The translations under genes were made by a program, and so were the position numbers. From NCBI GenBank assembly GCA_003164075.1, contig PLRZ01000501.1, positions 4,395-14,348 on the forward strand: a DNA stretch of 9,954 nucleotides, given 5' to 3'. The stretch's first letter is position 1; each line of letters begins with the position of its first letter. Below, in pieces: positions 1 to 6,015 of this stretch. A model generated the notes under the pieces. That model was not told where the DNA came from. It did not search any database and saw nothing but the letters and a program-made list of their open reading frames with translations. Source of the stretch: Bryobacterales bacterium (GTDB lineage Bacteria > Acidobacteriota > Terriglobia > Bryobacterales > Bryobacteraceae).

Positions 1-101
1 CCTAAGAAAATAGGGCGCCGTGATGTGTGATTTTGCGCTTTTGTCGTCGGAGTCGTGCTCCGTGGAGGCGGAGGAGACAGAGAACACAGAGTTATTGGCG
101 A
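1..101 (-). repeat. Inverted partner of repeat unit B (pairs with 523-623)
   Basis: Positions 1-23 are the exact reverse complement of 601-623. The match continues without gaps to 101, pairing with 523; by hand I count about 78 identities in 101. Shared blocks include GGAGTCGTGC (49-58) and GTGGAGGC. The copy is cut by the window start, so the CTCTGTG/TCTCCGTGGTGAA part should lie just outside. Confidence 0.8.
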
Positions 102-260
102 GGGTGTCTCTGTGGGCTCGGGCTTTGTGCTCCCCTTGAAGAATAACCAGGCGATATCCAGCCTTGTGGGGACATCTCTCGGACTTTTCTCTGTGGCTCT
201 GTGCCTCCGTGGTGGACATGAAGCAACTCAGCGCCACCGGCACGGAAGAGACCGATGCCA

Positions 261-418
261 CGCAGATATGATCGCCATATTCTCTGTGCTCTCTGTCTCC
301 TCTGCTCCGTATCTGAAGAATACCGAGGCGACCGGCGACCTTGATTATGCCTTTCCTAGGTCTTCCTCTGTGTCTCTGTGTCTCCGTGGTGAATGTCTTT
401 TTTCTCATCGCCCATCCC
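261..418 (+). repeat. Repeat unit A (direct repeat)
   Basis: Unit A starts with CGCAGATATGATCGCCAT, runs through TTCTCTGTGCTCTCTGT, a variable middle, a TTTCCTAGG box, the CTCTGTG/TCTCCGTGGTGAA box and a tail containing TTTCTCATCGCCCATCCCC. The same order of boxes recurs in unit B at 512-681, with the middle about 12 bases longer there. Confidence 0.7.
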
Positions 419-511
419 CAGGACCATAGCATTCGTACTCGGAGGCCGGAACCAATTCGACCTTGCAGCCGGGCTCACAAAGACACTGAGGCACAGAGCC
501 GACGGAGGGCG

Positions 512-681
512 CGCAGACATGATCGCCATGTTCTCTGTGCTCTCTGTAACCTCTGCCTCCACTATGCACGACTCCGGGGACGGCGGCGCCGGGTCGCACT
601 TCACGGCGCCCTATTTTCTTAGGTTTTCCTCTGTGTCTCTGTGTCTCCGTGGTGAACATCGTCTTTCTCATCCCCCCAGAG
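512..681 (+). repeat. Repeat unit B (direct repeat of unit A, overlaps preT end)
   Basis: Unit B repeats the box order of unit A: CGCAGACATGATCGCCAT, TTCTCTGTGCTCTCTGT, variable middle, TTTCTTAGG, the CTCTGTG/TCTCCGTGGTGAA box, and a TTTCTCATCC tail. The tail contains the stop codon of the PreT-like gene (668-670), so the repeat overlaps the 3' end of that coding sequence by about a dozen bases. Confidence 0.7.
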
Positions 682-1978
682 CCATCGCCACCGCCGCGCG
701 CTTGCCGTCGGCTACCGCGTCCACTACCTCGCGCCCACCGTTGACGCAATCGCCGCCGGCATAGTATCGCGCATTAGCTGTGCGTCCCGTGGGCCGGTCT
801 ACACCGATCACGCCATTCTCGATTTCGACGCCTCGCTGGCGCAGCAGGTCGACCATGTGCCGCGTCTGGCCCAGCGCCGGAATCACCGTGTCGCAGGGGA
901 TTTCATACTCGGAGCCGGCAACCGGTTCGAATCGGCGCCGGCCATCGCGGCCCGGCTCGCCCAGCCGCGTCTCCACAAACCGCACCGCTACCGCGCGATC
1001 GTAATGGACCACGATGGCGATCGGCTGCGCCAGCCAGTGGAAGCTCACGCCTTCGATCTTGGAGTGGTCGTACTCGAAAGGGAAGGCCGGCATTTCCCTG
1101 GCGGTGCGGCGATAGAAGAGGTGGACCTCTTCGGCGCCCAGTCGCTTCGCGGCGTTGGCCGCGTCGATGGCGGTATTTCCGCCGCCAATTACGATCACTC
1201 GCCGGCCCACGGCGAAATCGGGCGAGGTCTTATAGCGTTCAATGAAGCGCAGAGCGTCGATCACCCCCACGGCTTCTTCTCCGGGGATGCCGAGCCGCTC
1301 CATGGCGCCCAGTCCCAGCCCCAGGAAGACGAACGCGAAATCCCTCTCCAGTTCTTCGAGCGAGACCGTAGCTCCCACGTCCGCCTGGCGAAACTCCACT
1401 CCCAGCGAACGCACCAGTTCCACTTCGCGCAGGCTGTCGGCGGGGCGGAGTTTGTACTCCGCCACTCCGTAAGTGTTCAGTCCGCCGGGTAGCGGGCGAT
1501 TGTCGAAGATGGTGACGGAGTGGCCGCGGCGCGCCAGTTCCGCGGCGCACGCCAGGGATGCCGGGCCGCCTCCCACGCAGGCCACGCGCCGCGCGCCGGT
1601 CGACGGGGCTACCGGCAGCGTGCCCTGCGCATCGTAGAAACGGTCCATGGCGTAGCGCTGCAGGCGGCCGATCTCGATGGGCTTCTGGTTGTACCGGTGC
1701 AGCACGCAACTGCCCTCGCACAGCACGTCCACCGGGCAGACGCGCGAACAACTCAGGCCCAGAATGTTGGCGTCCAGAATGGTCAGCGCCGAGCCGCGCA
1801 GATTGCCGGAGGAGATTTTCTTGATGAAGCGGGGCACGTCGATATGCGTGGGACAGGCAGCCGTACAGGGCGCGTCGAAACAGAAGAGGCAGCGATTGGC
1901 CTCCGCCAGCGCGGATTGCGAATCGAACGCCGGATGGAGGTCCGGAAACTGTTCCAGGCGCTCGGGCGAGGGAGTCAC
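668..1978 (-). CDS. preT: NAD-dependent dihydropyrimidine dehydrogenase subunit PreT-like
   Basis: The 436-residue protein has the layout of PreT and of glutamate synthase small subunits. An N-terminal Fe-S domain carries two four-Cys sets (C30, C33, C38, C42 and C77, C81, C87, C91). An FAD-binding GGGPAS motif lies at 136-141, an NAD(P)-binding GGGNTAIDAA motif at 265-274, and a C-terminal YAGGDCVNGG flavin motif near the end. In this family PreT passes electrons between NAD(H) and the PreA subunit, which reduces uracil or thymine; the protein should be cytosolic. It starts with GTG and shares a 4-base GTGA overlap with the stop of the aminotransferase gene, pointing to translational coupling. 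It is the last gene of the operon and ends inside a repeat unit. A generic NAD(P)-dependent glutamate-synthase-like oxidoreductase is the alternative; the neighbours favour PreT. No preA follows within the window. Confidence 0.82.
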   Translation of the reverse strand: MTPSPERLEQFPDLHPAFDSQSALAEANRCLFCFDAPCTAACPTHIDVPRFIKKISSGNLRGSALTILDANILGLSCSRVCPVDVLCEGSCVLHRYNQKPIEIGRLQRYAMDRFYDAQGTLPVAPSTGARRVACVGGGPASLACAAELARRGHSVTIFDNRPLPGGLNTYGVAEYKLRPADSLREVELVRSLGVEFRQADVGATVSLEELERDFAFVFLGLGLGAMERLGIPGEEAVGVIDALRFIERYKTSPDFAVGRRVIVIGGGNTAIDAANAAKRLGAEEVHLFYRRTAREMPAFPFEYDHSKIEGVSFHWLAQPIAIVVHYDRAVAVRFVETRLGEPGRDGRRRFEPVAGSEYEIPCDTVIPALGQTRHMVDLLRQRGVEIENGVIGVDRPTGRTANARYYAGGDCVNGGREVVDAVADGKRAAVAMALGG

Positions 1979-3285
1979 CGCACGCCTCCCGCCGTCACCG
2001 CACCGACGGTCGCCAGCGCTTTATCCAGCATGCCGCAGAAGTTGTCCACGTCCACGCGCCCGATATTCATGGGCGGCGAAAAACGCAGCACGTTGCCGTA
2101 CATCCCACCCTTGCCGAGCAGCAGGCCCTGGTCGCGCGCCGCTTCCATGGCCATGGCAGTGGCGGCGGCCGCGGGGACTTTGGTGGTGCGATCTTCCACC
2201 AGTTCGATGGCCTGCAGCAGGCCCATCCCGCGCACCTCGCCGATGATCTCGTGGCGCTCCTGCAGTTCCAGCAGGCGGCTGTGCAGATAGGCCCCCGTCT
2301 CCTCGCAGTTGGCCGGCAGATTCAACTCTTCGATGTAATCGATCACCGCCTTGGCCGCCGTGGAGGCCACCGGGTTGCCGCCGAACGTGGAAATGGTGAG
2401 GCCCTTGACCGAATCGGCCACCTCGGGCTTCGCCACGGTGAGGCCAATGGGGCTGCCGTTGCCCAGTCCCTTGGCGCAGGTCATGATATCCGGCGTCACG
2501 CCCCATTGTTCGATGCCGAACCACTTGCCGCCGGTGCGGCCCCAACCGGTCTGCACTTCGTCGCTGATGAAAATGCCGCCGTGATTGCGCACGATCTTTT
2601 CGACGATCTGGAAATATTCCTTGGGCGGCGTGATGTATCCGCCGACCCCTTGGATAGGCTCGCCGATGAACCCGGCGACACGTCCGCTGGTGGAAGTACG
2701 GATCAGCTCTTCCATGTCCTGGGCGCAGCGCACTTCGCAACTTGGGTAAGTCAGCCCGAAGGGGCAGCGATAACAATAAGCGTTGTGCGCGTGGACCACG
2801 CCGGCTTGCGCCGGACCCAGCCGCCATGCGCCCTGCCCGCTGAGCGTCATGGCCGCCGAGGAGCGGCCGTGATAGGAGTGGCGCAGCGCCACGATTTCCG
2901 TGTTACCGGTGTAACAGCGCGCCGTCAGGATGGCGGTCTCATTGGCTTCCGTGCCGCTATTCGTGAAGAACGACTTAGTAAGTTGTCCGCCCGGAGTGAG
3001 TGACGCCACTTTCTTTGCCAGCGCCGCCTGCGGCTCGTTGGCGAACACCGTGGAGACGTGCTGCAGCGTGTCCATCTGGCGCTTCACTTTGTCGTTGACC
3101 CGGTCGTTGCAGTGGCCCACGCTGACCGTCACGATGCCGCCCAGAAAGTCCAGGTACTGCTTGCCATCGGCGTCCCAGACGTACTGATCCTTGGCCCGCG
3201 CCACCACCAGCGGCTCCTTGAAAAAGTGAAATACCGCGGGGAACAGGTATTCCTTGTTGGCAAGAATAATTTCGTCCTTGGTCAT
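1975..3285 (-). CDS. Class III (PLP-dependent) aminotransferase, probably beta-alanine/AGXT2-like
   Basis: This is a full-length 436-residue fold-type I, class III aminotransferase. Visible marks are the phosphate-binding SGTEAN segment at 110-115, the SDEVQTGWGRTG stretch at 241-252 with Asp242 for the PLP ring nitrogen, the Schiff-base Lys272 in CAKGLGNG, and STFGGNP at 299-305. A cysteine-rich YCYRCPFGLTYPSC segment (170-183) resembles the alanine-glyoxylate aminotransferase 2 branch. That branch moves amino groups from beta-alanine or similar omega-amino acids to pyruvate or glyoxylate. Placed between a beta-ureidopropionase-type amidase and PreT, it most likely removes the beta-alanine or 3-aminoisobutyrate made by pyrimidine breakdown. 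It starts at ATG 3 bases after the upstream stop, with a GAAGG ribosome site inside that gene. The exact amino donor and acceptor cannot be read from sequence. Confidence 0.85.
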   Translation of the reverse strand: MTKDEIILANKEYLFPAVFHFFKEPLVVARAKDQYVWDADGKQYLDFLGGIVTVSVGHCNDRVNDKVKRQMDTLQHVSTVFANEPQAALAKKVASLTPGGQLTKSFFTNSGTEANETAILTARCYTGNTEIVALRHSYHGRSSAAMTLSGQGAWRLGPAQAGVVHAHNAYCYRCPFGLTYPSCEVRCAQDMEELIRTSTSGRVAGFIGEPIQGVGGYITPPKEYFQIVEKIVRNHGGIFISDEVQTGWGRTGGKWFGIEQWGVTPDIMTCAKGLGNGSPIGLTVAKPEVADSVKGLTISTFGGNPVASTAAKAVIDYIEELNLPANCEETGAYLHSRLLELQERHEIIGEVRGMGLLQAIELVEDRTTKVPAAAATAMAMEAARDQGLLLGKGGMYGNVLRFSPPMNIGRVDVDNFCGMLDKALATVGAVTAGGVR

Positions 3286-3288
3286 AAC

Positions 3289-4158
3289 TTAAGCCTTCAC
3301 CAGCGATTGGTACATGTCGGGACGGCGGTCGCGGAAGAACTGCCAGGTCTTGCGGACTTCCGCGATCATGTCGAGATTCAGATCGGCGGTCAGCACTTCG
3401 TCCTTATCGCGCGATGCCTGGGCGATAATCTGGCCGCGCGGATCGCAGAAGTAGCTGGAGCCGTAGAACTCGCCGATGTTCCACGGAGCTTCCACTCCCA
3501 CGCGATTGATGGCGGCCACGAAATAGCCATTGGCCACGGCATGCGCCGGCTGCTCCAGCTTCCAGAGGTACTCGCTCAGGCCAGCGATGGTGGCCGAAGG
3601 GTTAAAGACGATCTCCGCGCCGTTCAGCCCCAGGGCGCGGGCGCCCTCCGGGAAATGGCGGTCGTAGCAGATATAGACGCCGATTTTGACAAAGCCGAGG
3701 TCGAAAACCGGGAAGCCCAGGTTGCCCGGCCGGAAATAGAATTTCTCCCAAAAGCCCGGCGCCACGTGGGGAATGTGAGTCTTCCGATATTTCCCCAGGA
3801 ACGTACCGTCGTTGTGGATCACCGCCGCGGTGTTGTAGTAGATGCCTTCCTGTTCCACCTCGAAGACGGGAACGATGAGGGCGATGTGGAGCTCGCGGGC
3901 GAGGTCCTGCATCAGCTTGATGGTGGGGCCGTCCGGGACCGGCTCGGTGAAGTCGTACCAGCGGGTGGTCTGCTCGGCGCAGAAATACGGTCCGTAGAAA
4001 ATCTCCTGGAGGCACACGATCTGCCCGCCGGCGGCCGCGGCCTGGCGGATGTAGGCCACGTGCTTGTCCACCATGGCCTTCTTGGTGGCTTCGAGCGAGG
4101 CATCCGGAGGGGCGGCGTTGGTGGCCTGAATCAACGAACAGCGGACGATACGCGACAT
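3289..4158 (-). CDS. Nitrilase-superfamily amidase, beta-ureidopropionase (N-carbamoyl-beta-alanine amidohydrolase) type
   Basis: The 289-residue protein is a complete carbon-nitrogen hydrolase. The catalytic triad is visible as Glu52 in LQEIFYGPYF, Lys126 in GKYRKTHIPH and Cys164 in YICYDRHFPEG. A further Glu138 lies in the FWEKFYFRPGN segment. The KTHIPH...EKFYFRPGN stretch is typical of beta-ureidopropionases and N-carbamoyl amino acid or putrescine amidohydrolases. The predicted reaction is hydrolysis of N-carbamoyl-beta-alanine to beta-alanine, CO2 and ammonia in the cytosol. It is the first gene of the operon: its ATG is preceded by a strong AGGGAGGA ribosome site, and a promoter-like sequence lies about 70 bases upstream. 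N-carbamoylputrescine amidase is the main alternative. The aminotransferase and PreT neighbours make the pyrimidine route more likely. Confidence 0.85.
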   Translation of the reverse strand: MSRIVRCSLIQATNAAPPDASLEATKKAMVDKHVAYIRQAAAAGGQIVCLQEIFYGPYFCAEQTTRWYDFTEPVPDGPTIKLMQDLARELHIALIVPVFEVEQEGIYYNTAAVIHNDGTFLGKYRKTHIPHVAPGFWEKFYFRPGNLGFPVFDLGFVKIGVYICYDRHFPEGARALGLNGAEIVFNPSATIAGLSEYLWKLEQPAHAVANGYFVAAINRVGVEAPWNIGEFYGSSYFCDPRGQIIAQASRDKDEVLTADLNLDMIAEVRKTWQFFRDRRPDMYQSLVKA

Positions 4159-4227
4159 GAATCCTCCCTGCCGCCGGGCGACACCTCACCCTTCGGTCTG
4201 GCGACCGGCAAAGCGGCGATGGGGCCT

Positions 4228-4256
4228 ATTATGAGCCTTCCGGAGGGCTAACGCAA
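4228..4256 (-). promoter_or_regulatory. Sigma70-like promoter of the pyrimidine-breakdown operon
   Basis: On the minus strand TTGCGT (4251-4256) is followed after exactly 17 bases by CATAAT (4228-4233), five of six matching the -10 consensus. It lies about 70 bases upstream of the first gene's ATG, leaving a leader of about 60 bases. The -35 match is weak (three of six). Confidence 0.5.
4234..4249. promoter_or_regulatory. Palindrome in promoter spacer, candidate operator
   Basis: AGCCTTCCGGAGGGCT is a 16-base near-perfect palindrome (one mismatched pair) that fills the 17-base spacer between the proposed -35 and -10 boxes. A site there would suit a dimeric repressor or a MerR-type spacer-binding activator. 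No regulator gene is adjacent, so this is inferred only from symmetry and position. Confidence 0.35.
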
Positions 4257-4466
4257 CAGCCGCATGTTATGCCGCCTGGGACACATCACTGCTTTTGACA
4301 ACAAATGACGGGTTTTGAAACCAGACATAGCGCGCCATAGAGGGCATACTTCTCTTTTGGGGGATATCTTAGTTGTTTCGGATCTCATTATTGTTAACCG
4401 CAAATCCGCTGCTCTGGAAATGGGGCCCCATCCTGTTACCTTAGGAGCTGTTAAGAAATGAACTTG

Positions 4467-4545
4467 CCTAACGCTCCCTTACGGTCGCGGCTCGGAACGC
4501 GCATCAGAGCCGGGCCCAGAGGGCACCCCGTAAGGGAGCGTTAGG
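4467..4545. repeat. Long palindromic repeat, copy 1
   Basis: Perfect 18-base arms, CCTAACGCTCCCTTACGG at 4467-4484 and its reverse complement at 4528-4545, enclose a 43-base centre. The centre has GTCGCGGCTCGGAACGCGCAT and then GAGCCGGGCCCAGAGGGCACC. Related sequence recurs at 9791-9854 and 9921-9954, so this is an interspersed repeat of the REP or MITE kind, with no coding capacity. Confidence 0.85.
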
Positions 4546-4981
4546 TGGCGATTGACCAGGTTATTTCCACACAGACCCTTCCTGCTGTAATGGCCGCCCT
4601 GGCCGGGGTTCAACGGTAACAGTGTCGGGAAGGCGCCCACCGCGACCGTTCAGGCGGTCGCCCCGCTCAATCGGCACGCAGCTATTGCCGTCGTACTCGC
4701 TGGCGGTCGAGTGGCCGGGCAAAGTGGCCCTGGTTAGACCGGCCAGCCAAAACGTCGGTGTCTCGGGAACAACGGTGCCGGCTCTGACGTCGCAGAGGCT
4801 CAGTGAGTTGTTTGCGCTGTTTTGTCGATCCCAAGCATCCCCGCCGCAGGCTGCCTGAAAGCTGGGCTGAAGTGTCGCATGAAGCGAATGCAATGTAAGG
4901 CGAATGGTGGTTTGAGCCCGGGGCGAGCGGAGCGGCGCACCGGCAGATCCATCAGTTACCGAGGCAGCATCCAAGCCCCGA

Positions 4982-5006
4982 AGAAAAAGGCGATGCTTCG
5001 CATCGG
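4982..5006 (-). terminator. Intrinsic terminator of the toxin-antitoxin operon
   Basis: On the minus strand the sequence forms CGATGC-GAA-GCATCG (5005 down to 4991), followed by CC and a T-rich tract, CCTTTTTCTT. It begins about 25 bases after the toxin stop codon, as expected for a Rho-independent terminator. Confidence 0.7.
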
Positions 5007-5010
5007 CTGA

Positions 5011-5030
5011 AGGGGTGACACGTCACCCCT
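5011..5030. other. Hairpin at the toxin stop codon
   Basis: AGGGGTGA and TCACCCCT form perfect 8-base arms around a 4-base loop, touching the last base of the toxin stop codon and followed by the terminator hairpin. It lacks its own T-tract, so it may protect the transcript end or assist termination. Confidence 0.5.
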
Positions 5031-5287
5031 CAGCGGTAAGCTTCTTTGCGGTTCCGAACGGCGTGAATCCGGAGTGTACTCTCGCCTTCGCCGCTTTCTT
5101 CCGTGAAGCGCACGCGGAAATCGCCGACCCGCAGCCGCCTCTCACCGCCGAGGCCCTTGAGCGTCTTGACCCGGCCGGCGCTGGTCTCCGCGACCCGGTG
5201 AATCGCAGGGAGGATCTGCATGGCGGTCTGCTGCGGAATGGCGCGAATCTCAGCCTTCGCCTGATCGGAGAAGACGATCCGCTTCAC
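5030..5287 (-). CDS. RelE/ParE-family toxin
   Basis: The 85-residue protein matches the small RelE/ParE fold. The N-terminus MKRIVFSDQAKAEIRAI is the usual first strand and helix, followed by KTLKGL at 42-47, the core LRVGDFRVRFTEE at 52-64, and the C-terminal HAVRNRKEAYR at 75-85 with basic residues and a penultimate Tyr. RelE members cleave ribosome-bound mRNA, whereas ParE members poison gyrase; the C-terminal Arg/Tyr pattern is more RelE-like. It starts with GTG, overlapping the antitoxin stop by 4 bases (GTGA), the usual coupling in these modules. It closes the operon before an intrinsic terminator. It looks complete and intact. Target specificity cannot be settled from sequence. Confidence 0.85.
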   Translation of the reverse strand: MKRIVFSDQAKAEIRAIPQQTAMQILPAIHRVAETSAGRVKTLKGLGGERRLRVGDFRVRFTEESGEGESTLRIHAVRNRKEAYR

Positions 5288-5556
5288 ACACGTTCCTTGT
5301 CGCCGCGCACCTGTTCCATGGTGAAGCCCAACTCAGCGGCCACATCCTCGAATGGAATGCCTGCGTTGTGCTTGAACCACTCTTTGGAAGCGGCGACGGC
5401 ACGCTCCTCTTCTTCCGAGACCGGCTCGTCGTCGATGGGGGCGTTGGCAATGGAGACAGTCGCAGGATCGGTCATCACTTCGAGCAGCCGGACCACGGCT
5501 TCGAACTGACCTGGACCGAGTTCGTCGAGTAACTGATGGGCATGCTGTTTGTCCAT
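5284..5556 (-). CDS. Antitoxin of the RelE-type module (first paralogue)
   Basis: This 90-residue acidic protein lies directly upstream of, and overlaps, the RelE-type toxin, so the antitoxin role is inferred mainly from position. It has an N-terminal helix (HQLLDELGPGQFEAVVRLLEVM, about 7-28), an acidic middle with SEEEERAV (48-55), and a C-terminal HNAGIPFEDVAAELGFTMEQV segment (63-83), likely the toxin-wrapping part. No classical DNA-binding domain is obvious, so control may depend on the XRE protein encoded at the start of the operon. The ATG is preceded by AAAGGA about 7 bases upstream. The protein is clearly paralogous to the 106-residue protein encoded at 5691-6011. Confidence 0.75.
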   Translation of the reverse strand: MDKQHAHQLLDELGPGQFEAVVRLLEVMTDPATVSIANAPIDDEPVSEEEERAVAASKEWFKHNAGIPFEDVAAELGFTMEQVRGDKERV

Positions 5557-5581
5557 ATTTTTTCCTTTAGCCGCTGCGCTC

Positions 5582-5687
5582 TTAAGCGCGCCGGGCAGCG
5601 CGGGCGGCGGCCCTTTCCAGAAATGTATCGATGGTACACAGCAGCGCGGTCTGCCGCGCCGGCGGTCCAGGCAATCTTCTTGGCCAT
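5582..5687 (-). pseudogene. Remnant of a second RelE-type toxin gene
   Basis: Three bases after the second antitoxin-like gene, an ATG opens with MAKKIAWT, a common start of RelE-type toxins in this group. The reading then breaks. The next recognisable toxin-like stretch, QTALLCTIDTFLERAAAR, is in another frame and resembles the second helix of these toxins (compare QQTAMQILPAIHRVAE in the intact one). It stops at a TAA at 5582-5584. The core RVGD...RV strand and the C-terminal HR..AYR motif are absent. This is consistent with an internal deletion plus frameshift and loss of the 3' two-thirds. The first frame continues through the next gene's start and is not expected to make a product. The call rests on short motifs and on the gene order. 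Confidence 0.6.
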
Positions 5688-5690
5688 GAC

Positions 5691-6011
5691 CTACCGGTCC
5701 GCGACGTTAGGCACCGGCGGCAGCGGTGTCCGGCCCATTCTCTCGAAGTCCTCCATGGTGAGGCCGAACTCGGCCAGTACTTCCTCATGCGGAATCGGCT
5801 TATTATGCTTCAACCACTCCCGCGACTCGGCCACCGCGCGCTCTTCCTCTTCGCCGATCTCTTCATCCTCCGCCGGCGCGTTCGCCAGCACCCGCGAGAC
5901 CGGATCGAGCATGGTCTCCAGCAAGCCCCGCACGGCGCTGAGTTGCTCCGGCGGCAGTCGGTCAAGGTAGGCGTGGGCCTGCTCCCGTTCCTGCACAAAA
6001 TCGAGAGCCAT
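5691..6011 (-). CDS. Antitoxin-like protein (second paralogue, orphan)
   Basis: I choose the ATG at 6011 because GGGGAGGGGAAG lies just upstream and the start falls 4 bases after the regulator's stop; this gives 106 residues. Over a 73-residue core (17-89) I count about 42 identities with the antitoxin encoded at 5284-5556. These include LANAP, the EEEERAVA block, the W.KHN..IP segment and the GLTME C-terminal helix. It carries an extra 16-residue C-terminal tail rich in proline. Its own toxin gene immediately downstream is a broken remnant, so it is an orphan antitoxin. It may have been kept to neutralise the neighbouring toxin, or another in the genome, or as a part of the regulatory circuit. 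It is probably co-transcribed with the XRE regulator. Confidence 0.72.
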   Translation of the reverse strand: MALDFVQEREQAHAYLDRLPPEQLSAVRGLLETMLDPVSRVLANAPAEDEEIGEEEERAVAESREWLKHNKPIPHEEVLAEFGLTMEDFERMGRTPLPPVPNVADR

Positions 6012-6015
6012 AGAA

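Larger units (their letters stand above)
1..667. repeat. Gene-free block of degenerate CTCTGTG/TCTCCGTGGTGAA repeats
   Basis: The whole stretch downstream of the PreT-like gene is a mosaic of related repeat units rather than coding sequence. Boxes of the type CTCTGTGTCTCTGTG followed by TCTCCGTGGTGAA occur at about 365-393 and 628-656, with a weaker copy at 189-215. Boxes of the type TTCTCTGTGCTCTCTGT occur at about 280-296 and 531-547. Reverse-oriented versions (ACACAGAG, GGCACAGAG) occur at 77-91 and 476-499. Short open frames are present on both strands, but they run through the repeats and read as low-complexity Ser/Cys/Leu or Arg runs, so I do not call genes. Boxes of this type are known as interspersed intergenic repeats in several environmental bacteria; I recall this rather than having searched. 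Confidence 0.8.
4159..5010. other. Gene-poor intergenic region, no convincing coding sequence
   Basis: Between the first gene of the pyrimidine operon and the toxin gene I find a promoter, a palindromic repeat at 4467-4545 and a terminator, but no recognisable gene. 4260-4465 is noticeably more AT-rich than its surroundings. 4560-5010 is GC-rich and stays open in several frames at once. A minus-strand frame of 137 codons (4561-4974) has no ribosome site, no recognisable domain and a composition that looks non-coding; overlapping plus-strand frames at 4622-4858 and 4822-5010 are no better. A short perfect hairpin (GCGACCG/CGGTCGC) is at 4642-4661. The area could be decayed mobile DNA, but nothing identifies its source. 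Confidence 0.5.

Noticed and set aside
1..680. CRISPR array
   Set aside because: The repeats are degenerate, vary in orientation and spacing, and have no uniform spacers; no cas genes are nearby.
55..764. Several open frames of 80-124 codons on both strands in the repeat block
   Set aside because: They run through the CTCTGTG repeats, overlap each other, and encode repetitive Ser/Cys/Leu/Arg stretches with no recognisable domain.
1520..2290. 256-codon plus-strand open frame
   Set aside because: It is a shadow of the PreT-like and aminotransferase genes, a common by-product of high GC.
3058..4251. 397-codon plus-strand open frame
   Set aside because: It is antisense to the amidase and aminotransferase genes, whose catalytic motifs are clear on the minus strand.
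4467..4545. Intrinsic terminator
   Set aside because: The stem is strong, but there is no T-tract on either side, and related copies occur elsewhere, so it is better explained as an interspersed repeat.
4159..5010. Group II intron or insertion-sequence remnant
   Set aside because: No domain V-like hairpin, reverse transcriptase motif, transposase motif or target duplication could be seen.
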